NCBI GenBank assembly: GCA_964036155.1
Contig: OZ038422.1
Span: forward strand, 75,787,201-75,851,200
Length of the DNA: 64,000 nt
Direction of reading: 5' to 3'
Origin: Diploscapter coronatus
Lineage: Eukaryota > Nematoda > Chromadorea > Rhabditida > Rhabditidae
The position numbers were made by a program, and so were the translations under genes. The notes beneath the pieces are model-generated. The model saw nothing but the letters and a program-made list of their open reading frames with translations. It did not search any database and was not told where the DNA came from. This document shows, one piece after another, positions 1-12,731 of this stretch; positions within the stretch are counted from its first letter, which is position 1, and every line of letters starts with the position of its first letter.

Positions 1-433
1 TATGCTAATTTTACAAATTCTCGGCAGTTTGGTAAAGTAGTTGCATCGTTGTATGAGAAATAGTATAGAATGTTAGGGAAAAGATTTCCCCCCTTGGCAA
101 CCTAGAAAAGTAGTCGCATTACTTTTAAGGGAGGATTTCACTTTTGGGCTCTTAAAATATGCCGGAGAAATAGTCAAAATTGAGAGATAAATATGGAGAG
201 GTAAGGGTAGGGTGCGGTAGGTCAAATTGGGTACCAAAATGTGCATCTCGATGAGCTTATCGTTTTGCTACTGAATTTACTCCTACCTGATCCTAACCTA
301 CCTTTTCCATATCTATTTCACAATTTGTATTACTCCTCCGGCATATTTTAAAAGCCTAAAAATTTAATCCTCCCTTCAAGATAATGCAACTACCTTTCAT
401 TACAACTATTCTTGTTCAAATTGCCAAATTCTC
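1..433. repeat. Imperfect inverted-repeat (foldback/MITE-like) element
   Basis: The stretch near 92-222 (containing GGGAGGATTTCA, AAAATATGCCGGAG and a GGTAGG end) reads again as its reverse complement at about 285-433 (TTTTAAAATATGCCGGAGGAG, GGTAGG). Together they form a hairpin of about 340 bp with imperfect arms. Bases 20-90 (AAGTAGTTGCATCGTTGTATG, then GAATGTTAGGGAAAAGATTT) resemble the foldback element at 21315-21433 and may be a second, nested or truncated copy cut by the window edge. No coding potential is seen. Confidence 0.7.
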
Positions 434-637
434 TATTTTTACTTACAACTTCTATAATCTGATAGAGAGAAATCTTGATATGGACTTTCAGCGATTTCCT
501 ATGATCTAGAATAGGTCGAACGCGGACGTCATACCTTAAAATGCTCTATTCTTTAACTTTACTCTTTCCCGAACCTCGCAGGATCTAACAAGTCCCGAAT
601 TAGCCTGATTAGTGGAATGTTCATCATTGCGATGTCT

Positions 638-832
638 TTATCTTCGGTGGAGTTGAACGTTCTTGGGTCTGAATTTAGTCGGGTGAAAAGGTTGATGTTT
701 TCCGATACCGCTGATTTTCGTAGCATTGAATAATTCGACTTGGGTTCCCATCGTAGTTTTGCCTTCAGAGTTGATATGTTGGATGATAGTAGTCAATAAA
801 ATGGTTTGTAGAAATGATGGTAGAAGCGCCAT
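638..832 (-). CDS. Possible small secreted peptide (64 aa), or first exon of a gene
   Basis: This is an open frame from an ATG to TAA on the minus strand. The first ~22 residues (MALLPSFLQTILLTTIIQHI...) look like a signal peptide, and a 40-residue polar, basic tail ending QLHRR follows. No domain or amidated neuropeptide repeat is recognised. The base composition is more balanced than the surrounding spacer, which favours coding. It could be a complete short secreted protein, or the first exon of a longer gene that continues toward position 1. I could not find a convincing downstream splice partner. The confidence is low. Confidence 0.3.
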   Translation of the reverse strand: MALLPSFLQTILLTTIIQHINSEGKTTMGTQVELFNATKISGIGKHQPFHPTKFRPKNVQLHRR

Positions 833-2018
833 TTCGAATTTTTGGAATTTTAGAAATCGTAAATCCTCTTCAACTATCTCTTCTTCATGATAACGATGAG
901 TTGGGTCTGCATATCAAGAATCTAAAATTAATGTAATTTTGAAGTAAAAATAAGGTGTTCAGATATGAAAAGGCGATATCCACCTATCAATGGTCATCAA
1001 AAATTTCAAACGGAAAAATCGTTAAGCTTTATTTCAATCGGTTTCTGAGTCATTCATTCTTCGCCGCCAGATGAAATGTTAGGGTTTTGCGTTGAAGTGT
1101 TCATGAATTTTTGAGTTTCTCGTTTCGAGGCGGCTTTTTCGAATTTTGGGGGAGGACTGCGCAATGTGACAACGTCCAAAATTTTTCAAAATGAAGCTGA
1201 AATTGGTGAATGATAAATGAGCCGCGAAAGGAACAGGAAATGCTGCTGCAAAATGAGTGAAAAGTCGAAATTTCGAGTGCACCTGTACCTCATTCTCGAA
1301 AATTCTACAATCTCTGCAACTACAGAAAAATTTTAGGAGCGTGATATTTTTGCAAATCAACCCAGCAAATTTTCGAGGGCTCGGTAAGTCAAGAAATACA
1401 TTTTCGCCCTCAACTAATCTGGCCCCACTATCACTCATTTTTCGACTCAAATGTCTCATTCGAAATGCAAGATCTACTTTGAGAGTGTCAAAAATGAGCT
1501 GAAAATAAGGGAAAAGTAAAAGTGTAGAAATATTGAAACACTCACAGGTATGATATAATTAATTTTTAGAAGTGATGATGAAAATATCAAAACAGCAAAA
1601 TGACCAGATGCTAATAGATTCACAATTGAAATATTTGGCCTCATAAGTTCTAAATAAAATGAGATCAAAGTGAGATCGATAAACTGATACAGCACCATTA
1701 ATTATAAAGAAGTAACAATGATTATTAGAATATATTTCTGAGCTCAAAAATCATGTTTAACAAAAATATCGATAATTAAAATAATGAAAATCCAAGACAC
1801 GAACAAAATATCCTGAAATTGCCTCTCAGAATGGTAGTTCAAGTCATTTTTCTTCTGCAAAAATTCTTTGCTTCTTAAGATATACTACCGAATGACAGAC
1901 ATTTTGTTTGAATTTATCTTGATCATTGTTAACAAGACTGCTGCAAACTTTAATATCAGTACCACCTCAAATTTTACTTGACTCCACAACAGTCCTGGGT
2001 TTGAAAAAACCATGACTA
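833..2018. other. Spacer, no supported gene
   Basis: AT-rich spacer between the small peptide frame and the stop codon of the nicotinic-like subunit. A minus-strand frame of 126 codons at 1079-1459 and an overlapping plus-strand frame are present. Neither shows a recognisable domain or clear splice structure, so I treat them as chance. The 3' UTR of the receptor gene must lie at the right edge. Confidence 0.6.
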
Positions 2019-5000
2019 TCAACTCCAAGTAAGTTGGTCGATCTCAACTCCTTTGTAGAACCAGTGCATGTATCCGACGGCGTTGATGCCGACCGTGATG
2101 ACAAAGAAAATGACTATGAAGATAATGAAGCAGGTCCGTTCCAAAATCGTAGCCAGCCACTCGTACTCCGCTACGGCCAGTTGACGGTTCTGTTTGATGG
2201 ACGCTGAAAATTGACGTTCCATTCAAATTCCCTATTTTCCATACTATCTTAGGAACGTTCGGAACTTGGAATTTAAACAAAACTTCGAATCTGAATTCAG
2301 AACGTTCTCCGAATATTTTTTCAGTAGAAGCATAGTTTTACAAGAATAGAAATTTTAGAAGTTGTACAAACGCTCAGCATGCTCAACTATGCTTCAAAAT
2401 ATATAACCAATTGAAAAAAAATCGAATGTGAAGGGAGAGCCGATACACTTTTGGCGTGCAAGGGTTTAGCGCTTGAAGATTCACGTTAAACACAATCCGA
2501 AGGAAATACGCGGAGAAGCGTGGGGGTATAATATTGCAAAATATAATGAACAGAATGTTGTAAAGCGATAGGGAAACAATAGGCGAAACGTATGAGAATG
2601 AACTCATAAATTCACACTCGGAAGCTGGGGGTAGAGTTCAAACGAAGTGCATCAAATTCCTTACAGAGCTTGGTTTGATTTGGCTGATTAGCCTGATTTG
2701 ACTGGCTGTGATTTGGGCCTTTGACAGAGCCGTTGCTGGTCGCTGATGCTGTATGAGAAGTAAATGATATTTTGATGCAGATTGTTACGATTCGAATTAA
2801 ACGATAACCGAGTTGCTATATATTCGCAACTGAATTTGTACTTTATCATATTGAGAGTTGTTCACTTAAAAACAAACACTGATATCGAGGTAGAAACTAA
2901 AATTTGTTGAACAACTCCCACAATTGAAAACCAAATATACTTAAAGCTGACGTACATTGCATGAGCGCGAAGACGTTACCCTGGGTCTTGAGAGGTCGGG
3001 TCGGAGCTCTAGACGTGGGTTGTTTCGACGATATGCTGCTTAGCAGCGACAGATTATCATCTGGAGCGATCGTAGCTGTAGGCGAGGTTGGCTGGAGCAC
3101 GTTCTGCATGGCCGTGGGTGCAGTGGGAGTGATCGGTGTGGGGGCGGCCGTCGTCTTTGTTTCTGGCGACAACACCTCGTCTGAAATTGGAAGCCTCATC
3201 ACTGGAGAAGTTTACAGTCCTTTGAATCTACACCGGTTTCTACAGACCAATAGAAATGTGTTTTCACTTCAAATAATTGGACAGGTTAGAAGTTGACCAA
3301 GATAAATTTTTGTCAGTGAGGTGCAATTTGTCAAAACTCACTTCAAATTTAAACTGTTTGATGAAGGTAAAACATTTTAACAATAAGCGTTAAACAGGGA
3401 CAGTTTTGAATTCATTAACGCTGTGGACGTCACTCGAAGAAGTGATAGTGTTGAAGCCCACTGATACATGTTACAAAACTTGTACATCATTTTAGTTACA
3501 TTAGGAATTCGACTAAAGCCCCACGCACTCGACAGGAGAAATTTTGCCCAATTTCACTCTTTTACCTTTCAATCTTGGATTCATAACGATATTGTTCGCT
3601 AACGAATGCAATTTCGTGTAGCGAATTATGGCTGAAATTATTAATCAAACTGATTATGTCATTAGTTTGGAAAATTTTACGATCTTCTACCCTAGTCTCC
3701 CAAGAAACTTCAGTTTTGTTCGACCCTCTCAAGATCTTTATTTTTCATGCTCTCTAGCCTTCCCCTAGCCAAGCGCATGACGCTGGGGAGAGAGTCTACT
3801 CTCATGGTAGCATGGTGTAGTTGGGGATAGTAAGTTCGATTTTTGCCCATTATTGGACGATAAGCGAGGGATCACAGAGAAACTCGAGAAAAACTGAAGT
3901 TTCTGGGCAGACTAAGGTAAATACTGTTTCATTGAAAATGCACATTTTCGGTTACAAAACCGAAATTTCGGGCTAGAAAGTTTTCGAAGAACGCCCTACC
4001 AGCTGTGGACGGGTCGAGGTGTATCAGTGGATCAGTGGATTTGTCGGACACCATGGCGACTCCGTTTTTGGCTTTCTTCATGCTCGCTCTCCATTTCGAT
4101 CTCGCAGATTCCCTAGCTCCGAAGGGTTTCAACTCGACGACTGTCGGGGTTGGAGCGTCGAAGGCTTCCTTCAAAAACTTTTATGATCATTTTCTTCCTC
4201 CGAAAATTCACCATCATTTGCTCCTTCTCGATATGCGGAGGCAGGTCAGTGAATGTGAATCGGGCGAGGCATTTGGCTATCCTGAGTTTCATAGACTTTT
4301 AGTAGTTCGTTAAAAATCGTCAAAATTTGCATTCTTTCTTAGTTTCTACCTCATCGTCCTCTTCGATAGGCGTTCTCCTAAACTACCTCTCTTCTGGATC
4401 GCGATGATGAATGTCGACGCGACCGTGCCCAGCGAGATGACGACTATCATCGCCAGGATGAACCAGCCTGAATTTTCGAGGTTTGAAAATGGCTAAATTT
4501 TCCCTACCGATCAGAGGAATGAACGTTGACGTAGTCGGCATCTGATCGCTGACCATCAGCATCAAGATGCTCATCGAGAGAAGTGTCGTGATTCCAAGAG
4601 AAACCTTCTCCTCACGCATTCCGGAGGCCGATGACGTTCTGAAAATATTCGCTTCAACATTTTTCCAATCTTTCTTTATTTTCCAGCTTGGAAACTTTCT
4701 TGACATCGTGCAAGAATGCTTCCAAGATGATCCTTCTTTTTCTTACGTAAAGAATCCAACAATAGCGATGAGTGTGATGATGCTGGTTGGGATGATCAGA
4801 TTAACCAAGTAGAACAAGGGCTTTCTTCGTAGGAACAACGAAAGTTGCAGTAGCGTGTAGTTGTTCGGACAACAGCTGTATTTCACCTCCAGTCGAGTTA
4901 CTGAATTTCAAATTTTATGCTAAGAAAAAGCGAACGATCCAACTTTTCGTCCTGAGAACCGACCATCCCTCGTTTTCGAGGTAATTCGACCGACCAATCG

Positions 5001-7011
5001 TTTCCGAGTAGGGGAAATAGTCGATGCCTAGCTGATCGTACGTCCAGGATGAGAACGTCATGTTGCACACCTAAATTGAATGTTTATATTATCTGAGTGA
5101 GACAAAATCCGAGTAAACTGCACGATTATCGTGTTTTCGCTTTTAGACCCCTTAAATCTATGTCAAAACTTTACTTGGACATCAAACGGAAAGAATCGCA
5201 GATTAAGTTGGCAGGAGAATTTATAAATCGTCGGGTAGAGCAGGTCGATTTTCGAGGCTCGTCTAGTCTTGTTCGGTGTCAGTTTTGCGTTCAGCAGCCT
5301 TCTCGTATCATCGTCCTTCATTACCAGTCTGGGGATGCTTTAAAATGAACTATTTTGGAGAGATTCTTACGAATTGTAGAGTGTAGTGTCAGGCAACCAT
5401 ATCGCATCGAAAGGTAATCGTAACTCCGTGATATTCTCATAATCTTCCGGGTCCCAGTAGAGAAATTCATCGTACCATCGCTGAAATTGAAAAAGGTCAT
5501 TTACAAAAAAAAAAAAAGTTCTAACAAACCTCAATGATCCACGAGTTCAACAGAATGTATTGTTGTGGTTCATTCAATTCTAAAATTTGATACAAGTCCA
5601 TAGAAAATGACACGTTTATCGGTTTGTTTGGGTCCCACATTGGTTTGGCCTGAAGATTTCCTTTTAAAAAGTCGTTTTTTTTTGTATAATTTAACCTTTT
5701 TATCATACTTGTCTAGCAGGTCATGAACAAGTCTAATTTGCGTAGGCGTTGAGGCGACATAGCTTAGGATTGTCATGATGCCTAAATTACGTTTTTTTTT
5801 CTTTTTTTTAAAAAGCATACTTTCTTTCAATTTTATTTTATACTTGATGCTTTTATTTCCACGAAAGTTCACCACGAGGCGCTTTTGACGGATTTTCGTC
5901 GGATTTCTTTACCTTGTGGGGGAGTAAGAAATCGGCTATGAATTGGTAATTTCCGAGGTTCGCAGCGATAGGAGATTTTTCTTGTTCTGCACAACAGTCA
6001 TGCATTCCTGATTTGAGCACTGTCTCTGTTTCAGCGGATGTAATTTTTCAATTTTCCCTGGCCAATAGAGGAAATCACATGTTTCCACTAAAACACATTT
6101 TGCTGGTTTGGTTGAGTATTCTAACTTTTTCTTTCGAATAAAAACTCGAAACATGGATAATAACATGAATCAAGATATTTTGTCGTTCAAACACACAATA
6201 GTCAGGGATAAAATAATCTCGAAATTCTCCCCGATGGTTGGGTCTAATTCCAAAATTTTTTTTTTTTCGAAAAATCACTTCCTGTTCCGGCCCCTAAAAT
6301 TTTCACCGCATCTAATCCCAGAAATGCATATGTTTGTGCAAATTGAAATATTTTCGGAAACTGCTCCACTAATTTGTCGGGGGCTGTTTTATCGTCCCCC
6401 GAAAATCCGTCATAAATTCGGAACGAACCGGTTTTTTTCACTTGCTGGGCTCAAGGGGATGGATGCACCGAGGGGGCAGACTAGAGACTTTTCATCAGGA
6501 TCATGAAATCTTAGATGGGGGTTGATTCGAACACTTTTGAAATGTGCAGACTCGACGCGTGCTTCTTTTTCTTAGATCATGAGGAAGATTGAGTGAGTTT
6601 GTTTAGCAGGAAAGTTGGTGAAGTGCACTTTTATATTTTGGCTATTTTATAACCTATGCAATTTCCAAATTCCAAGCTCTGTCATAAGATAAGTGATTAA
6701 AACCGTTCTAAAAACTAGCTGTCTTTGACTCACTTTGCATCCAAGCAATCATCAAGGTCGGACGCAATGACAGCTGCATCACATTGGTTTTTCACCCCAC
6801 GAGCTGAGTGGCTAGAATCACTGAAATTTTTTTGGCTTATCATCTGTTGCTCCGAAGTTCATCGAATCAAATTTTATCGAGTTTTGCAGAAAACAAAAGC
6901 TCGAATGTGAGGTGGATAGGAAAAAATATTCTACTTACCAAATGATATGTTCAACAGCGATGTTGCTGAGAATGATAGCTCCGAGTCACACGTTTCTGAA
7001 ATAAGCCTCAT
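2019..7011 (-). CDS. Nicotinic acetylcholine receptor-like subunit, alpha type, DEG-3/DES-2-like group (gene A)
   Basis: This is a subunit of a pentameric cation channel in the cell membrane. Exons in transcript order: 7011-6939, 5781-5696, 5649-5530, 5480-5371, 5328-5175, 5070-4944, 4900-4747, 4638-4508, 4467-4387, 4276-4212, 4168-4000, 3180-2956, 2748-2665, 2203-2019. They total 1764 nt, an exact 587 codons plus stop. The Cys-loop has 13 residues between its cysteines (C-QLNLRFFPFDVQV-C). The loop C vicinal cysteines (KYSCCPNNYT) mark an alpha-type subunit. M1 contains NLIIPTSIITLI. M2 follows EEK and reads SLGITTLLSMSILMLMVSD, with Glu at -1', so a cation-selective pore is expected. M4 ends the protein. 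The M3-M4 loop is Pro/Thr-rich. The intron between M3 and the next exons is tiny (43 nt at 4211-4169). The first exon is the weakest point: it has a good GTAAGT donor and keeps frame but encodes no clear signal peptide. The group assignment rests on M1-M3 similarity from memory. Confidence 0.85.
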
Positions 7012-10000
7012 TTTGATGTGAACTAAAGATATTATATAGAGGATTTAGTTTGATGTTAGCCAATTTGATTCATATTTACACTTTATTCGATTGGGAATAG
7101 TTTCAAAAGATTCGCTATGGATTTTGGTTCTGTTTAAGACTTCGTAACCTTGTCTCTAGCTGATGATGAATTTCATCAAATTGAATTTAAAGCATCCATC
7201 TCAAAAATATCTTTACAATAATGTACTCAAATCCAAAAATTACCTATCGGTTCCCCTAATGCAATTCCTTTGGAAATACGATGACCTCTCGTGGATTGAG
7301 GGAGTCGCAAAAATCAAAAGAGACGACGCAGAATGTGATTTGCAGAAACAAGGCGGCCTCAGAATCGGGGAGGACCACAACCGGGGCTGGGTCGGGCCGA
7401 GCAAAGGGCACTCGCCAATCTCTTAAAATGGACCGAAAATAAGGTCGAAAGATAATGGAACATAGAAAATAGGGACAATTCAGGTAGAAACGAGAAGTAG
7501 AAAAGTAAAAGTGAGTTCGCGAGGCTTCCTTGCTTTATCTCGATCATCATTTTCTCCTTTTGAGTGCGGAGGAAACAGAAAAGCTCATCCAATTTTATTC
7601 AAGCGCATAAACTTTTGATCAGCAAAGTGAAATGCGGCTTGCACTAAAAAAAGGCTAAAGGCAGTCATTTTATGGACAGCATAGAAAATTCGAAGAAAAA
7701 TGAAGGTAATACTAAAATGAACGGAATAATCAAATCAGAAAATTACCAACAAAACTATCGTCGTCAAGGATTTTCTTCTTTGAGAAAAGGTGACGAGAAG
7801 GAGTTGACTTGAAGAGAACGCTGACAATGAGAAAAGAGTATGTGTGTGAAGTTAGGAGTTGAAAGCTTTGTCTTTAGTGTGATTCTATCTCGAAGTGTAG
7901 ACTACTTATAGAAAAAGTCATTTTCATTAAATTAAAGAAAACATTGATCGTATCAAAATAGAGTTAAAAAAATGAGCAATACATTGCTGGAAATCGTTCA
8001 GAAAAGAACAAGAAACCTTTGAAGACGTATACCTCCAGAATACAAAGTTACTCAATAAATAACATCTTCAAATATCTCTGGAGATTTAGAATTTCAAAAT
8101 TGGGTCAGAGGTGTTCGGAATGAAGACCATCTTTTCGCTTCGGGCTTTATGAAGCCAACACTAAAGCTGGGGAAAAATGTGGAATTAGCATGAAGAGTTT
8201 GACGTTTAGTTTAATCAAAATTCATTTTCTTGAAATTTCTAATTTAACCTCCTAAAAATCAACATTTAACGCTAAAAAATCGATATCGCTAGGGTACGAG
8301 TTCGTTAAAATTGTAACGAAACTTTGTAAGAATCTCGATGAAAACATCCTTTAAAGGGGGGAATATGATAGGTGAGGCTGGCTATATTTCGGGCATAATG
8401 TGAGGGAGCAACAAAACATCTTGATAAATGGGGAGTTCGAAGAAGGAAACCAGGAAAAATGAGGACCCATCGAATTTTGCAATTTCAAAAGGTTAAACCA
8501 AATTATAGTGGCTTCCTGGAAGCTCATCATTCTTCCTTCGCTAGCAATTTTCGTTTTTAAAGTTAGTGCTATTCAAAAATTCACGTTTTATTTTTTAGGT
8601 AAACGGACTTTTTATAGCGAAAATAAGTGAATTTCAAGGGTCAAAACTGAGTAGGTAGGAAAATGTTTCCTGACTTTCTCGAGGATAATTAACTAATGCA
8701 GGAGTTTTGTCAGTCAATCCTCACTATCCCAGCTCCGCGCTAATGACTTTTCCAAACACCGAATTAGGTATTAGAATTATAGGTTCCCTTGTTGTTTCTC
8801 GGTACGATGGGCGTTTACAGTGAATTAAGGTTGTGTTTACTACGCACAAACTCGTAGTGAATAACTGCATGCTCATTAAGACGAGACTTTTTCATCGCCT
8901 CTGAATCTTCCAAAATTGCCGGAATTAAAAATTCGGCAGACTTTTGAAGATAGAAATGCTCAGGGTTGGAAGAAATTTCTTCTTTCTCTGAATATCAATC
9001 AGTTTTTGATTCATAAACTACGAGATTTCCGATAAATTCTACTTTATTTTGAAGCCTGCTTCACTGATCCAAAATGAATTGATATTTTCTATTTAAACCC
9101 CGCACGTTATCCACGAGCATAGCTTTGGAATCCAGTGGAGAGCTTTGATTTTCCAACCTAAAATGCTAAAATTGTGCCCAGACGAGGAAAGATGTATTAT
9201 GAAAAAGAGGGAACGTGGCTGAAGCCCTGCGATAGAATTTTGCAGATACTCTCCCGGGGGACTTCGATAAAACACCGCCCTTTAAATGTTTTGGAAACGA
9301 AACTTCAAATTTTCTAATTATCCGAAAATTCGGAAGTTGAATTTTTGCGAAGAGTAAACTTCACTGAACCGACGTAATGCGCATGTAGTTTAGAGTTTCG
9401 GCAGATAACATAGAAATAATTAGGATACTATCCCTCGAGTTTGTCGCAGAAAGATACTTGAAAATGCAACGAGGACATGAAAATGCAATATTAAGGCTAA
9501 GAAAAATTTCCGAAAATGAGAATAGTTGCGAAATTTTAGTTTTTAGGTCTAAAAATTATATCATGATAGCTCTGAGATTCCGTTTGTTTAGAAAATTTTA
9601 CTACGTCTTTGATATTAGAACACATTAGAATACGAGAGGAGATAAAACTGATCACAACTGGCGATATATCTCATTAAAACTCTAGTGTTAATTAAAGTGT
9701 AATTTATAAAACAATAAACGAATTTTATGAGCAATAATGATTTCGTGAAAATATAACGAACCAAAACAACATCACTTCTAACCTCTAACTAGAGCATTTT
9801 GGGGCAGTGCTTCATTTGTGGATTGCATAGTTCAGAAGGCACAGGTTGAAGCCTCTTCACCCATTCTTACAGCTGACTGGCCACAACTCACAGGAAATGA
9901 AAAGTTACAGAGAAACAAAGAAAAGTGGAAATAGAACAAAAGAAGATAGAGAAAGGGGGAGAATAGAGATAAAGACAAAATAGTAGAGAAAGAGAAAGAA

Positions 10001-11883
10001 AGAGTAGAGAAGGAAAGAGAAAGAATACAATGAAGCTCTGCCGTCCATTACGGATACTGAACACGAATTAGGTAAAGATTGTAAATTTGACCACTCTCCA
10101 AATTTTCGAAAGATACGCACAAATCAAATCTACCAAAATAATCGGGATAAAAACACTACGCGGGATTAAAATTAGCGGTCAAAAATTACAATTATTCAGG
10201 AGGAAGTGTTTTAATTGGAAAATTCAGATCAAACGTCAGAAATTACAATAATTGAGCGAGAAAGAGTTTTTGTCCGAAACATGATATCATGGAAAATTCA
10301 ATTCGGACTATAAAAATCTTGAATGTTACGATAAAAACATAGTTGTCGATCAAATTGTTCATAGCATCAGGTTATTTTCTATTTCTTAGCTCATGGATAA
10401 GAATATGATTTAGCAAGCAAGATACAAACTGGAAATGAACCTAGTATTTTTCTAGACCCCGCCCCTTCTTGAAATTTCGAACGCTTCTTGTAAATCTGCT
10501 GTGCTTTGATGGCGAAAATTTGGAAACTTTGAAGTAATGTACTCGGAAAGAATGAAACATGAAATGAGTTAGAAGTTCTCAAATGAGTTTGTTAACCGCA
10601 GAAATGCGAAGATTTAGTTTCAGCGACTTTTTCTCCCTATTCTTCCTTACTTTTTGTGTCATTTAGACTACAGCAGTTGTTCAAATGCGTGAAAATCTAT
10701 GCATATCCCCAGGTATTTTTCTTTTGGTCTCTTTCTGCTAAACATATGATGTTTCGGCTTTTAGTCTAGTAGATAATTGATAACAAACGAGAGGTCGGAG
10801 ATAACTGCCGACTGGAAAATGTGTAATTTAAAGCTCAACATATGAAAAATTATCGAAGAAAGCGGAAATCGATGAAGCAAGACACATTTCAATTTTTATG
10901 CCGAAGCAATATTGCCAGCTTTAGCAAGCTGACTACAGAAAAATTGGAATTTGAACATTTTTGCAGATCTGTGTTTATGATCAGTTCACCATAGAAGCAA
11001 AATTTATGAGATTTATGATAGAGCACCCTAAAGAGAAATTGAAAATTCCAGAAAAAAGATTGAAACAAAACCGATTCTTGACAAATCGCACTCCAAAAGC
11101 TTATGAATTCGAAATCAGATTTCGAATGCACTCAAATCATTTTCTCTTGTTAAAATGAAAATATTGAGACAAAATCGCTGTATTTCGCAAAATCGCACTA
11201 TTTACCGAATTGTCGTAATTACGACACAAATAATTAGGCATTCTTTTGGAAATTAATTGGATCTTTTGTCCCGAGTTTTTGCAGCAAAAATAGCAATGAC
11301 TTATTTGGAGGTAATAGATTTTTTTCTTGACTTTATAAGGCTAAAAATAAATTTTAGAAAAATGCTTAAAAATTCTATAAGTCATTTTTGAAGAGAAAAA
11401 TGATAGTTGAACTTCCAAAAATTATGAGGCTCGCTGGCCAATTGTCTGCAAATTTTCCTATGTCTGCAGCTTAAAATTGAAAATTTGAAAACAATAAAGA
11501 CGAGTTAAGCTGTCGTCTTCTTCCAAAATTGCAAGGAAATTTTTCAATGAAAATTTATTCTTCCACTTTTCAAAGGAAATTTCATAGATTTATTGATCTT
11601 CGAGTAGGGCTTGATTATTGTCGATAGGGTGAAAATTTTTGGAATGAAAAGGCCTACATTTTTAAAACGATGATTTTAATGAGATTTTTTTGTGAAGACC
11701 AGGGCTGAGTCAAAGCTTCTTCGTAGTTTTCGACTTTGATAGCCTCTTGAAAGGTTCACATAATTTGTAGAAAGATCTTCATAAAGGGTAGTCCTTGGTG
11801 AATTTTCCAACAAACTGATTTTATTTTTCAAGTTTAAAATTTGATATTTTCTTAGTCCTGAGTTAGCTCATTCGCAATCAGAT
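7012..11883. other. Large spacer without a supported gene
   Basis: Almost 5 kb of AT-rich DNA. It includes the presumed upstream region of the minus-strand receptor gene and, at 9905-10028, a purine-rich stretch. The open frames here are short and of low complexity, and none shows a domain or a consistent chain of splice sites. A real 5' exon for the receptor (signal peptide) could be hidden in the first kilobase. Confidence 0.55.
9905..10028. repeat. Purine-rich (GA/GAAA) low-complexity tract
   Basis: About 120 bases are nearly all A and G on the plus strand, built from irregular GAGAAAGA-type units. The minus-strand open frame over it (Phe/Ser/Leu-rich) is a composition effect. Confidence 0.8.
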
Positions 11884-12731
11884 TCAAATCTCGAAACGAT
11901 TGTTGGCGGAGAGAGTGAACGTGCTGGATGCAGTCGCAGAGCTGTCGAGGGTACGCGTCGTACAATCGAGTGCGGGGATCCGTGTACAGCTTCCAGCAGA
12001 CAAAGCCGAAAAGCTGCTCTCACTTAGCGGAAAGAACGTGCGGTCGTAGAGGAACACGCGCGAGGGAGAGGGGCGCGAGGCACCACTGGAAGAAGTACGA
12101 CTGATTTGCAACAGAACGACAACGAAGATCGTGTTGGTAAATTAAATATCACGCAGAAGATCATCGCTGCCATACTTATTATCATAAATACTCTAACTAA
12201 GCAATGGAAAGCTACCTAATGATTTGCAAACAGCAGACACCTGTGAAAAAGGGGCGTTGAAAGTATGAAGAGACTGAACGATAATGATGAGATTCTTATG
12301 ATGAAATGATGGTTTCTTATGAGTACATTGACAAATTCCGAAAAAAAACTAACCAGTTGCACTCGGCTCGCAGCACCTGATCATTGGGCGAAATCGGCGT
12401 TCCGACGAACGTTCCCTCACGAACCTAAAAAGAAGTTTTTTTTTCAATTTTTTTTCTAAAGAAATTCTAACCATTCTCATCGTCGCCTCGAATATGATCA
12501 TTTGTTTCGCGGCACGCTTACGGCGATAATAGAATCTGGAATTTTTATTAAAACCCTAGAATTGAAAAAAAATCAAATCTACCCCCTTTCTGGCTATTTT
12601 TTCAAATTTTTAAGAGTAGTAATTCGAATTTTTATTTTCCTACTTACGAGACGTGCTTATAAAGCCACTCGACCAGGCTGATCGCAATGACAAAGAGGAT
12701 GCCCGAGAGCACGTAATGCCACCAAGCTGCC
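11884..12731 (-). CDS. Unrecognised single-pass membrane protein, 3' exons (5' end not found)
   Basis: Four exons join in one frame on the minus strand: about 12731-12649, 12540-12470, 12428-12353 and 12104-11884. The junctions are GTAAGT/TTCCAG, GTTAGA/TTTTAG and GTTAGT/AATCAG. The product begins with a hydrophobic span (YVLSGILFVIAISLVEWLY), then a basic cluster (YYRRKRAAKQ) and a conserved-looking EATMRMVREGT segment. A Ser/Thr-rich tail of about 75 residues ends NNRFEI. The hydrophobic span with basic residues after it suggests the tail is cytosolic. The first exon shown starts after a TTTTTCAG acceptor in phase 1, so at least one upstream exon is missing. I do not recognise the family. 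The span resembles the last transmembrane helix of some receptors, but no ligand-binding exons are visible upstream. The exons are clearly GC-richer than their introns, which supports coding. Confidence 0.65.

Noticed and set aside
2961..3296. Plus-strand frame of 111 codons
   Set aside because: It is the reverse strand of the Pro/Thr-rich exon of gene A (3180-2956), which fits the spliced receptor frame.
4169..4211. Apparent stop (TAA) upstream of the EAFDAPTP segment in gene A
   Set aside because: It lies inside a 43-nt intron that joins the flanking exons in frame.
4005..4313. Plus-strand frame of 102 codons
   Set aside because: Antisense of gene A exons at 4000-4168 and 4212-4276.
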